Source: Staphylococcus chromogenes
GTDB lineage: Bacteria; Bacillota; Bacilli; Staphylococcales; Staphylococcaceae
Reading direction: 5' to 3'
DNA length: 64,000 nucleotides
Assembly: GCF_029024625.1 (NCBI RefSeq)
Contig: NZ_CP118953.1
Location: 1,674,001 to 1,738,000 of the forward strand
This document shows, piece by piece, positions 9,735 to 18,626 of this stretch. The notes beneath the pieces were generated by a model. That model worked only from the letters and a program-made list of their open reading frames with translations. It was not told the origin of the DNA and did not search any database. Positions within the stretch are counted from its first letter, which is position 1. The number at the start of each line of letters is the position of its first letter. Made by a program: the position numbers and the translations under genes.

Positions 9735-11596
9735 TCTATTACCTTCTTACATAAGTGGATTTCCTTGATTTGAAGTATAGCCGCATTAATCCACGACTTT
9801 TTATCGATGTTTTGCGTTGATTGCATCACTATACTCGTTTGAGAATGAGGTGGAATGAACATTTCAACATGTTCATAACCTAAATCAACGATGTCATATT
9901 TTTTTGAATCTATATGTAAAAATATTTTCCCTCTACCTTTTTCATTTTTATAAAACGTTCGGATAGCTATTTTTACATTTTCCTCCTTATGATTGACAAT
10001 ATTTATTTTATAAGTCTCTTCCCTGTTAAACGCAGCATGACTTAGCTTCAATTGAATACTTTGTGCCTCATTTTCTTTAACAAAATCAGACGTTAAATAC
10101 TCTAACTGCAATTTATTTATCTCATCCGTTTCACTTTGTGGCTTAAGTTGCTTTTTTAAATCTAAGTATTTATCGTATAAATTAACATTAGTATTTATTC
10201 CAAAAAATTGCAGTAAAGGCCAACTCTCATTAATAATGGAAGTATGAAATTCCATATTTTTTCTAGCCTCATAGTTCATATTGATTAAGCTAAATAAAAT
10301 ATATCTACAATTAATCAGATTATATACCTCCATATAGGGATCGCTTTCTTGTAAAATCGTACTATGCCATCCGTTCATACGAGATTCAAGATACAAAATA
10401 TCATATGGATGATATCCTTTTTCTAGAAACTCGTTTATTTCGTTTCTTGTGATAAATTCATTTAGTACTCTCTCAATCCATTGTTCATCTTTTATCTGGG
10501 ACCACCTTTTCAAATAATGTACAAAATCCATTATTTTACTCTCTTGACCTTCTAGCTTTGGCGGCCGGACTCCTTTAGATAGTTCGAAAAGCGTTGATTT
10601 TATATGCGCGACATTTTGAAACTGTTGATCTTCACTATAGTGCTGAATAATATATTTAGAATGGTCCGATTCATAATAAGAATATAAATTTTTGACTTCT
10701 TCATTTATATTGGTTTTATTTATGCTAAAAAATTTATGTTTTAGATTAAGTTGTTCTACCAAATATGTTACTGCAGTATAATCATTTTGATATATCTTTC
10801 TTTGCGCCTCTGACATTTCCTTATCATCTGTTTTTAAATAAGTGAAAAATAAAGTGTCTGGTATGTGGCTTTTCAACAAAGCTAATGTAAGTCTTGAATC
10901 ATATCCTCCAGTTAACGAAACAACCACCGGACGATTAAGATTAAAAATAAATTCAACCATTTCCTTCATTAAAGGGAGCACTTGTTTTACAACATTGCTT
11001 GTCGCTATCTCTTTATAGGTATTGATTGGAAAAATCCTTTTCAACGTATGATTATTCAGTTCAAATCGAAAATTAGAATTGAATTTGTATATATTCTCAT
11101 ACTTACTTAAATCTAAAAATCCTTTCATTTTAGGATGTATGGTAGCTTCTTCAATATTGTAAATTTGTTGAAGCAATTGATGTAATATTTCTGAGTGTGA
11201 AGCATAAATATTTTTTTCACGATGATAATATAATGAAAGAAATGACGTTGCATCATTATAAAAATAGAGTTTTTCCTTATCTTCTATAAAAATAGCATAA
11301 GCCCCATTGAAATATGACATTTCATTAAGAAACACTTCTGAGTCAATGGTATGTTGTAGTAAATCACTTACAATATTTTTCAATTTCTTTTGGCTATCTC
11401 TTACATCCACAATATGGCCGAGTACGAAGACATTAAAATCTAAAATCGAATCAGAGAAATGGTTAAAATCTTCCGTGTAATAAATAGATTTATGCTTAAA
11501 TTCAAATTTTTTATACCCTTCAACATTAAAGAGCATACTGTTAGATGCGACAAAATAACATTTTGAGAAATTAATCAATTGTAAGTGATTTCCCAT
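9731..11596 (-). CDS. asparagine-synthetase-like protein lacking the glutaminase cysteine
   Basis: The 621-residue protein has the architecture of class B asparagine synthetase. The N-terminal Ntn-hydrolase-like half carries FNGAYAIFIEDKEKLYF and a following LYYHREK block. A synthetase half opens with the PP-loop pattern VVSLTGGYDSRLTLALL near residue 225, which binds ATP. The first residues are MGNHLQ, so the catalytic Cys at position 2 needed to hydrolyse glutamine is absent. Proteins of this kind in O-antigen and capsule loci are implicated in amidating uronic acids (P. aeruginosa WbpS is the example known to me). Here it sits in a locus with a UDP-ManNAc dehydrogenase. A C-terminal extension of about 120 residues is beta-rich and unassigned. 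Confidence 0.75.
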   Translation of the reverse strand: MGNHLQLINFSKCYFVASNSMLFNVEGYKKFEFKHKSIYYTEDFNHFSDSILDFNVFVLGHIVDVRDSQKKLKNIVSDLLQHTIDSEVFLNEMSYFNGAYAIFIEDKEKLYFYNDATSFLSLYYHREKNIYASHSEILHQLLQQIYNIEEATIHPKMKGFLDLSKYENIYKFNSNFRFELNNHTLKRIFPINTYKEIATSNVVKQVLPLMKEMVEFIFNLNRPVVVSLTGGYDSRLTLALLKSHIPDTLFFTYLKTDDKEMSEAQRKIYQNDYTAVTYLVEQLNLKHKFFSINKTNINEEVKNLYSYYESDHSKYIIQHYSEDQQFQNVAHIKSTLFELSKGVRPPKLEGQESKIMDFVHYLKRWSQIKDEQWIERVLNEFITRNEINEFLEKGYHPYDILYLESRMNGWHSTILQESDPYMEVYNLINCRYILFSLINMNYEARKNMEFHTSIINESWPLLQFFGINTNVNLYDKYLDLKKQLKPQSETDEINKLQLEYLTSDFVKENEAQSIQLKLSHAAFNREETYKINIVNHKEENVKIAIRTFYKNEKGRGKIFLHIDSKKYDIVDLGYEHVEMFIPPHSQTSIVMQSTQNIDKKSWINAAILQIKEIHLCKKVIE

Positions 11597-11610
11597 ACAA
11601 CTACCACCTT

Positions 11611-14172
11611 TTATTTCATTTTCACTTCATTTAAAAGCTTTGATATATACTCATCTAATTCAACATCTTTTGGTCTCTCATAATTGTGATAAAGCTGATA
11701 GATTTCTAAAAATCGCTTAATAGCTTCTTCTCTTTCTTCTTCTTTAACTTTATTCAGTCTTGGCATATACCACCCTTTTATATACAAATTAAAACGATTC
11801 TCCATATATGAATCCATTAATTTATGCTTTTCAAGAAATGGAATACGTTCTAGTTCAAGCTTATAGTACTTATCAAACAATTTTTTTGAAATAGAATTCG
11901 TTACAGATCCAGTTACTGCTGCGTAATACATGTGAATTGGAACTTTGATTCCGAGTACTTTTTTACAATAAATCATGAGCTCCTGAAAGAATACAGTATC
12001 TTGACCTGCTGCACCTTCAACCATTTTGATGTTATTTTGACTAATTATTTCTTTTTTAACCATTAGCGCCTGAATGCTTTGTGCTCTTAGTCCAGCATTT
12101 TTTAAATATTTTCCTGTGTTTGTGATTAAAGCACTGTCATTGTTGTATTTTTTGATGGTTCCGTAATAATTAAACACAGATCTCTTTTGATTGTCCTCTT
12201 TAATAATATTGCCAACCACCATATCCAACGAAGCATCTTCTACTAAGTTTTTATATAATTCAGCATACCCATCACCGATAGCTTCATTATCTGGATCCAA
12301 ATAAGTAATGTACGGTGTCGTCGCAAGTTCTACCCCTTTATTTCTTGGTCTTGAGGCACTACCCGAACCAGACTCAAATCTGAAATATACGATATTTGGA
12401 TATTTTCTTCTTAAGCGCTGAATCACCTTAACCGTTTCTTCATCTGTTGATCCATCATCAACAAAAATTATTTCAAGCCTATCGAACATAGAAGATCTTC
12501 TAAGACTTCTCATACATTTATCTTCTAAATAACGACCATTGTTGTGTATAGGTACAATGACACTTACTAAATCATTTTTACTTAAAATTTGCTTTTCTTC
12601 ATAAAATAACTCTGCATCGTCTAACGTATACCCTATGTTAAAACTCATGTTTTGATAGCATTTCGCATCAAACATTGTTAAATACTTATCTTCATAAGCA
12701 TTCGTATATTCATGAACATTTGTCTCACTATTTATTACTTTTTTAACGAAATCAACATCTGTATAGTAAAATGCGCTTATTAAGTCAGCTAAATAGTACT
12801 CTTCATAATTATAACTTTCATTAAAAAATGTTATAAAGTCTAATTCATGAATACGATCATTCAACTCATCTTCCGTGATTAATACTTTTTGAACATTCAT
12901 TTGGCGTTGAAACATTTCAACAAGCATATCCGTTCTTTCTGGAACAACAACTCCTATGATTGGTGTATTCGTTGTACTAGGTAGTCCTATGAAGTTTGCA
13001 ATTTCATCTATGCGGTGATAAGTCGTATTTTCCAACATCACATTTCGTATGTTTTTCGCTTGAAACTCTCTTAATTCACTTTGTGAATGATTATTTATGA
13101 TTGAACCCACATCTGTCTTATCATTCACCATAAAGACATTTGGAAATTGATTATTTACACCTACAGAATAATTAGAAATTAAAAGATTTCCAAAGGCTTG
13201 TAATTCAAAGACACGATTTGCAAACATTGACTCTGAATATTTGACAGAATTGACATTAATAGCCCATCTGAAAATTTTGTGTGTTTTCATTAGTGCATCA
13301 TGCGTTAATGGCCCCGTTATATATGGGATATATTTTTTTGGAAATAAATAACGTTCTCTTTCTAAATGAAGATTTCGATCAAAAATTGTGAAATCGTTGT
13401 CACTCATTCGTAAGCCATCAAATATTCTCTCTAAATCTTTATTTCTTTCTGGATACTTTTTCGTCCAACTCCCAGCGAATATCACTTCATTTTGATGTTT
13501 TCTAGCCTCAGCTGTTCTTGTTCCAATTGGATTATGATAGTGAGGGTTAATACCGAATTGTAAGACTTTGACATTAGTGTTATTCGTATATTCTATGTAA
13601 TCATTTACCACTTCTTGTGCAGTGGTAAGTATGTAGTCACATTTTGTTGCAATGTCTTTAAATAAGTGAAAGTTAACCGGGTCTTCTTTAGAATAAAATA
13701 CTAATGGCACTTGGCGTTCTACCAATTCGTCTAACATACTCATTAAATGCATTCTCATCTTACTTTTAGGACTCGCTGCGCCTTGCCATGACTCATCTAT
13801 TCCTCTCCAAGTCGTCGCAACGATGACAAAATCAAACTCCAGGTTTTCCAGTTGGGCATTGCTCCCAATGTATGTAATATCTACAATATCTTTAAAAGAA
13901 TTATATAAAAATTCATCTGCAATGATGCCTACTTTATATTTAGGCTTTTTTAAGATTCTTGAGCCATTGCTTGCTTTCTCTTTTTCCAATTCTTCCTTAA
14001 ATTGATCTATAAAATGTAACTTGCCCTTCTCTTCTAGCAATTTAAAGTAACTATGTAAGTCATCTGTATTTAGCGTTTCTTCTAAGCGATTAAGACCTTG
14101 TAAATAGTCATATTTAAGTAATTTAACTACTTCATTAAGTTGCTCTTGTTTATTCTGAGGATTACTACTCAT
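11611..14172 (-). CDS. large two-domain glycosyltransferase (CgeB/GT-B-like plus GT2)
   Basis: The 853-residue protein begins with a charged helical region (residues 1-75). A GT-B-like domain resembling the CgeB/DUF3880 group follows at about 80-390: VGIIADEF, then VIFAGSWTKKYPER, then FANRVFELQAFGNLLISNY. The C-terminal half is a family 2 glycosyltransferase starting at about residue 534 with SVIVPIHNNGRYLEDKCMRS and VDDGSTDEETV, with the metal-binding acidic motif in YLDPDNEA near residue 624. Such proteins can act as bifunctional polymerases of surface glycans. The start is one base after the stop of the upstream gene, behind GGGGGAAG. Confidence 0.82.
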   Translation of the reverse strand: MSSNPQNKQEQLNEVVKLLKYDYLQGLNRLEETLNTDDLHSYFKLLEEKGKLHFIDQFKEELEKEKASNGSRILKKPKYKVGIIADEFLYNSFKDIVDITYIGSNAQLENLEFDFVIVATTWRGIDESWQGAASPKSKMRMHLMSMLDELVERQVPLVFYSKEDPVNFHLFKDIATKCDYILTTAQEVVNDYIEYTNNTNVKVLQFGINPHYHNPIGTRTAEARKHQNEVIFAGSWTKKYPERNKDLERIFDGLRMSDNDFTIFDRNLHLERERYLFPKKYIPYITGPLTHDALMKTHKIFRWAINVNSVKYSESMFANRVFELQAFGNLLISNYSVGVNNQFPNVFMVNDKTDVGSIINNHSQSELREFQAKNIRNVMLENTTYHRIDEIANFIGLPSTTNTPIIGVVVPERTDMLVEMFQRQMNVQKVLITEDELNDRIHELDFITFFNESYNYEEYYLADLISAFYYTDVDFVKKVINSETNVHEYTNAYEDKYLTMFDAKCYQNMSFNIGYTLDDAELFYEEKQILSKNDLVSVIVPIHNNGRYLEDKCMRSLRRSSMFDRLEIIFVDDGSTDEETVKVIQRLRRKYPNIVYFRFESGSGSASRPRNKGVELATTPYITYLDPDNEAIGDGYAELYKNLVEDASLDMVVGNIIKEDNQKRSVFNYYGTIKKYNNDSALITNTGKYLKNAGLRAQSIQALMVKKEIISQNNIKMVEGAAGQDTVFFQELMIYCKKVLGIKVPIHMYYAAVTGSVTNSISKKLFDKYYKLELERIPFLEKHKLMDSYMENRFNLYIKGWYMPRLNKVKEEEREEAIKRFLEIYQLYHNYERPKDVELDEYISKLLNEVKMK

Positions 14173-14173
14173 A

Positions 14174-15100
14174 TTACTTCCCCCATTTTTTTCTCATATT
14201 CCAGTATTTAATTTGTAACTTACCTAATTTAGAATTTTTTAAATTTTGATATCTTTCATTTACGCGACTAGGATTATCAACGCTTTCAGTATAGCCTTCC
14301 ACGCCGTTATTAATTTTATCTTTGACGAGGGAAATCAATAGTTTTTTCGATTTTTTTCTTTCATTTAAAAAGTTATTAATTAAATCATTAATCTCCGCAT
14401 TTTCAGTTGGATTATATGTCTCTAAAGTACTTAAAATTTTATTTAGCTCAACGTCATCGACATACTTTAAATCAACCCAAAATTTTTTATTTTCACATTC
14501 CACTTTTCCTATCGATTTATTAGGGAAAATCATTAACAATTTATAGATATCGTTTTCATTATTTACTTTAGTTTTAAATTGGCTATCCACAAATAATTCT
14601 TTATCTCTTGGTAATGTTACCTCATACTCAACGTTATATCCGACATCTAAATCCGACGATTTCATAAATCCAACAAATCTTTCTTTTTTATAAAGTAATT
14701 CGTAAAATTCATCATTATAATTGATTAGACCTTTGGACGTTAAATACTTTTTTTGAATATCTTCTGTAAATGATTTTGTAAAATTGTATTTGATATTTAA
14801 TTCATTTTGAATATTGGCGCCTTCTTTAAGAAAAACAATTTCGTTAGTTTTGTTATAAACGTAATATGAACTTTCTAAATTCACCCAACCAATTTCTCTT
14901 TTTCCTTTTATAAAACCAAATAATCTATCATTAATCATTCTAGTACTTAACACTTTATACACTTTATGATTAAAGGGTTCAACTGTCCCTAATTCTTCAG
15001 TTAAACCTTCGTCTCTATACAAAAATTGATTATTAGGTTCATCCAAAAAAATATTGAAAAGAATATCATTCGTAATAATATAGTCTCTTAACCCTCGCAT
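14174..15100 (-). CDS. uncharacterised SH3/GW-like protein of the glycopolymer cluster
   Basis: I do not recognise a named family for this 308-residue protein. It has no signal peptide or membrane segment. It shows spaced motifs reminiscent of GW/SH3-like modules, for example FGFIKGKREIGWVNLE near residue 82 and KERFVGFMKSSDLD near residue 140. The tail is basic and aromatic (KYWNMRKKWGK). Bacillus TagH ends in an SH3-like module, so this could be a separate accessory domain for the exporter or for the glycosyltransferase encoded one base downstream. That is inference. The coding sequence is very AT-rich. Confidence 0.5.
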   Translation of the reverse strand: MRGLRDYIITNDILFNIFLDEPNNQFLYRDEGLTEELGTVEPFNHKVYKVLSTRMINDRLFGFIKGKREIGWVNLESSYYVYNKTNEIVFLKEGANIQNELNIKYNFTKSFTEDIQKKYLTSKGLINYNDEFYELLYKKERFVGFMKSSDLDVGYNVEYEVTLPRDKELFVDSQFKTKVNNENDIYKLLMIFPNKSIGKVECENKKFWVDLKYVDDVELNKILSTLETYNPTENAEINDLINNFLNERKKSKKLLISLVKDKINNGVEGYTESVDNPSRVNERYQNLKNSKLGKLQIKYWNMRKKWGK

Positions 15101-15130
15101 AAATTAACCTCTCATTTGAAAATATTAAAA

Positions 15131-15210
15131 TAAAAAGAGTTTGTAAAATTTCAACTCGGCAAACTATATAAGATTCATTGACCGAATATTGTATTTTTAC
15201 AAACTCGTTT
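15131..15210 (-). terminator. long-loop terminator or attenuator downstream of wecC
   Basis: On the minus strand the arms GAGTTTGTAAAA and TTTTACAAACTC flank a loop of about 45 bases and are followed by TTTTTATTTT. It lies between wecC and the next gene of the cluster, so it may set lower expression for the downstream genes, unless they have their own promoter. Confidence 0.55.
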
Positions 15211-15220
15211 TAACTACTAA

Positions 15221-16483
15221 TTATTTTTCATCAAATTCGTACAAGTTTCCGTAATTGTAATATTGAACAGTTTCAAATTCAGTTTGCACCACATTTTTAG
15301 TGTCAAAAATCACTTTGTCTTTCATAGCACTAAAATCAGCATCTGTTAAATGTTTAAATTCTGAATGATCACTTAAAATTAAAACTAAAGAGGCATCTGT
15401 TACTGCTTTATTAATATCTTTTTCAACAAAATCTAATTTAACATGCGGATCATAAGTCACAACTTCTAGACCTTGTTGTTGACGTAATAACTCATAAATA
15501 TCAAATGCTGGAGATTCGCGAATGTCATCAACATCTCCTTTATAAGTTAATCCAAAGACAACAATTTTATTGCCATTTAATGTTTGAATCATATTTTTCG
15601 TTTTCTCTACAACATACTCAGGCATAGAGCGATTGACTTTACGCCCTGTTTGAATAAGCGGAGAGTTTTCAGGATCTTTAGCGATAATAAAATAAGGATC
15701 CACCGCTAAACAATGACCTCCAACACCTGGACCTGGTAGATGAATATTCACACGTGGATGTTTATTAGCCATTTCAATCACGTCTAATACATTAATGTTT
15801 AAATTATTACTAATCTTAGCCAGTTCATTAGCTAACGCAATATTTAAATCACGATATGTATTTTCCATTAATTTACTCATTTCAGCCGTACGTGCATTCG
15901 TTTCTATCATTTCACCTTTTACAAAGGTACTGTAGACACGTTTACCTGCTTCAACACACGCAGGAGTGATACCACCAATAATACGGTTATTATTAATTAA
16001 TTCTTCTAAAATTTTTCCTGGTAAAACTCTTTCAGGACAATGTACAAGGTATAAATCTTCTCCGATTGTAAATCCTTGTTCTTCTAGTAATGGTTTTACA
16101 TGGTCATCCATTGTTCTAGGGGCAATCGTAGATTCTACAATCACTGTATTACCTTTTTTTAAATATGGAATAATACTTTTTGTCGCAGCCATCACAATTG
16201 AAATGTCGCATGATTCATATTGATCATCGTTATTTGGTGTTGGGACGGCAATAATATAAGCATCCGCTTCTTCAGGGGTTTGAGAGGCTTTGAACTTACC
16301 TGTTGCTAAAACTTCTTCATATGCTTCTTGTAAGCCTGGCTCCTCGATATGAATATGTCCTTGATTTAGACTTTGTACAGCTTTTTCATTAATATCAACA
16401 CCAACAACGTCTACACCATGTTTGGCGAACATTATAGATGTTGGTAATCCGATATATCCTAATCCAACAGTAGTTAATTTCAT
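15221..16483 (-). CDS. wecC: UDP-N-acetyl-D-mannosamine dehydrogenase (WecC/CapO type)
   Basis: It oxidises UDP-ManNAc to UDP-ManNAcA with two NAD molecules. The N-terminal Rossmann motif is LTTVGLGYIGLPTS; the central part has FDI-type signatures IIAVPTPNNDDQ and VESTIAPRTMDD. The catalytic cysteine is in GPGVGGHCLAVDPYFI near residue 258, and the C-terminal domain has VFGLTYKGDVDDIRESPA. The protein closely resembles S. aureus Cap5O/Cap8O in length (420 residues) and motifs. The ATG at 16483 has AAAGGG eight bases upstream and gives that length; an in-frame GTG lies at 16492. No matching 2-epimerase is in the window, so UDP-ManNAc would come from a gene elsewhere. Confidence 0.92.
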   Translation of the reverse strand: MKLTTVGLGYIGLPTSIMFAKHGVDVVGVDINEKAVQSLNQGHIHIEEPGLQEAYEEVLATGKFKASQTPEEADAYIIAVPTPNNDDQYESCDISIVMAATKSIIPYLKKGNTVIVESTIAPRTMDDHVKPLLEEQGFTIGEDLYLVHCPERVLPGKILEELINNNRIIGGITPACVEAGKRVYSTFVKGEMIETNARTAEMSKLMENTYRDLNIALANELAKISNNLNINVLDVIEMANKHPRVNIHLPGPGVGGHCLAVDPYFIIAKDPENSPLIQTGRKVNRSMPEYVVEKTKNMIQTLNGNKIVVFGLTYKGDVDDIRESPAFDIYELLRQQQGLEVVTYDPHVKLDFVEKDINKAVTDASLVLILSDHSEFKHLTDADFSAMKDKVIFDTKNVVQTEFETVQYYNYGNLYEFDEK

Positions 16484-16492
16484 TTCATACAC

Positions 16493-16824
16493 CCTTTAAG
16501 TTAGTTATTTTTTTCAAATATCTCACTATTATTAATTCCTCTTTAATTGTTCATTAAAACAATCTTAAATTCAATGTTTAAAGTGCAATTTACGGCACAA
16601 TTAACAGTATATTTGTTTGGAATTAACTTTGAGATTACATTCTTTACAACTATTTAACATTTTTTTGGTTTTTACTACTTTAGAAATGATATATTTTATA
16701 TACCCTTTTCATCGACACCCAAATATAAAATTACTTTTATATAAAGTATAAAAATTAAAGAGCACGAGAAATACGTTCTTAGCATCACCCCGTGCTTTAT
16801 AATATTTTTTATTAAACTCCTAAT
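16493..16824. other. intergenic region upstream of wecC
   Basis: The stretch should hold the promoter of the wecC-led minus-strand cluster and, at its right end, the terminator of the GH19-like gene. No open frame with a plausible start site is seen. Confidence 0.5.
16757..16800 (-). terminator. terminator of the GH19-like gene
   Basis: On the minus strand AAAGCACG pairs with CGTGCTCTTT across a loop of about 24 bases and is followed by AATTTTTATA. Confidence 0.6.
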
Positions 16825-18438
16825 TTAAAAGAACACCCCAAATATATCACTATTAGGCTTGTAGTTATTCTTGCCATCGCTAAAACCAGTTTGAGCATAA
16901 TAGCGTTTTCCATTCTTTTCAAAACCAATCCAAACGTAACCATCATTAACGTATTTATAATCATATATTAAGTATTGACCTTTTTTGAGCGTATCGAATT
17001 GTTTTCCATCATTGTTGGGCTCAGAGTAAATGGCAACACCTGAATCTTTAGTAACTTTAAAGCGTCCCATCTCATTTCTAAATGTGATACCAGAGTCTGT
17101 TTGGCGCCATTGGCTCATTTTTTCATTTTTATCAAATATAGTATCCGAGTAACTTAGATTTTCTATATTAACTTTATTAAAGTTTCCAAACGGCTGGGTT
17201 TGAGACTTAAATGATGTATGGTTATCACTAAAACCAACTTGTGCATAATAGCGTTTATTATTTTTTACATAACTAATCCATACATAGCCGTCATTAACAT
17301 ACTTATAATCATACGTCACTGTATCATTAACTTTGAGTTTATCCAGCATTTTTCCATCATTATCTGGATATCCATATACGGCTACTCCATCTTTTTTTGT
17401 GACATTAAAAACACCGTTTTCATATCTAAAAGTAACCCCTGAGTCAGTTTTCATCCAGTCACTCACTTTACTATCTGGATTGTAACCCGTATCAGATAGC
17501 GAATCGTAAATATTACTAGAATTAAAAATAGATTTTGCTCTTTGATAAGCACTCCTTCTTTTCTCAAGCGCATTATACCCTCCATTAATAATGCGTGTTA
17601 TTTCTTCTACAGTAGCTCCGTTGCCAGCTAATGTATTCGCATTTGAGTGAATACTAAAGAACCAAGCTGCTGACTCCCAAGGATAAGTTTTTGAAACATA
17701 GCTATATCCCTTGGTTAGAACATTATTATCGTTAATATATGAAGCAAAACTTCTATAATTATTTTTACCTGTTAATTGGAGATACCCTGCACCTCTATAA
17801 AATGCGCCTTGACCAGGGCCGTTATTTCCTAACATATAATCTAAATAAGATAAATAGTTAGCATCTCCTAATTCATAGGTATACACTCCATTCCCAGATT
17901 CCGCCATAACCTGAGATAGAAAGTGGGCAATTTTTTCTGGACTATCAATATGGTACTTATTTAGTACTGCATTAAGTTGGTTTATATCTGTCTCACTCAG
18001 ACTGCCTATCCAACCTAAACTGATTAATTGCTCTATTGTTAACTTAACGCGACGTTGTGCGCTAAAATTATTAAATAGCTTTTTTTCATTAGTGTAAGCA
18101 CTTGTTTTTTGAGTAACATCGTCATTTTTTATAAAAGTATTTATATTTTTTTGCTTTTGATTAACGTCTAATAAATATTCATATATATCGTTTTTTGACA
18201 TTTTCTCCCAATTACGCTTAACAAAACTTATTTTATCCTGATCTATATTTTGTTTCTTTAGATTGTCAATAAATTTTTCTTTATCATCAGATACTTTAGT
18301 TTCTTCAGTTCCATTGACTGCATGCTCACTTTTATTTGATAAATCTTTTGCAAAAGAAATATGAGTTGTTGTAAATAAATTTGATATGAGTAAACCCGAA
18401 ACGATAATTGAATTGGTCATTAAACTTTTTTTATTCAT
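16825..18438 (-). CDS. secreted GH19-like cell-wall hydrolase with two SH3b domains
   Basis: This is a predicted exported muralytic enzyme. An Sec signal peptide (about residues 1-30, ending SFA) precedes a variable, lysine-rich linker to about residue 125. A lysozyme-like GH19 domain (about 130-300) follows, with FLSQVMAESGNG (candidate catalytic Glu180) and the family motif YRGAGYLQLTGKNNY. Two bacterial SH3 domains follow at about 325-425 and 440-537, each with the SGITFR-type start and YDYKYVNDGYVW core. SH3_5 domains of this sort bind staphylococcal peptidoglycan. It is transcribed divergently from the CHAP gene at 18627, which carries near-identical SH3b modules. GH19 endolysins are common in phages, so an origin by transfer is plausible. 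Confidence 0.83.
   Translation of the reverse strand: MNKKSLMTNSIIVSGLLISNLFTTTHISFAKDLSNKSEHAVNGTEETKVSDDKEKFIDNLKKQNIDQDKISFVKRNWEKMSKNDIYEYLLDVNQKQKNINTFIKNDDVTQKTSAYTNEKKLFNNFSAQRRVKLTIEQLISLGWIGSLSETDINQLNAVLNKYHIDSPEKIAHFLSQVMAESGNGVYTYELGDANYLSYLDYMLGNNGPGQGAFYRGAGYLQLTGKNNYRSFASYINDNNVLTKGYSYVSKTYPWESAAWFFSIHSNANTLAGNGATVEEITRIINGGYNALEKRRSAYQRAKSIFNSSNIYDSLSDTGYNPDSKVSDWMKTDSGVTFRYENGVFNVTKKDGVAVYGYPDNDGKMLDKLKVNDTVTYDYKYVNDGYVWISYVKNNKRYYAQVGFSDNHTSFKSQTQPFGNFNKVNIENLSYSDTIFDKNEKMSQWRQTDSGITFRNEMGRFKVTKDSGVAIYSEPNNDGKQFDTLKKGQYLIYDYKYVNDGYVWIGFEKNGKRYYAQTGFSDGKNNYKPNSDIFGVFF
16951..17052 (-). repeat. SH3b segment inverted relative to 19737-19838
   Basis: The 34 encoded residues are identical to those encoded at 19737-19838 on the plus strand, while about nine third-codon positions differ. 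The copies are inverted about 2.7 kb apart in two divergent genes. Confidence 0.85.
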
Positions 18439-18626
18439 ATTTTACCTCCACCTTTTCTCGCTTATAAACATAACAACTATATGTAAATATAAAGTTTATT
18501 TAATATTAATATTCTATTCACACTACATTTTTGTACAATTTACAATAAAAATATAAATTATTTACAAGTATTTATAGATTGAGTGTTAGATTGAAAGCAA
18601 GAAAAAAATTATGAAGGAGACAAAAT

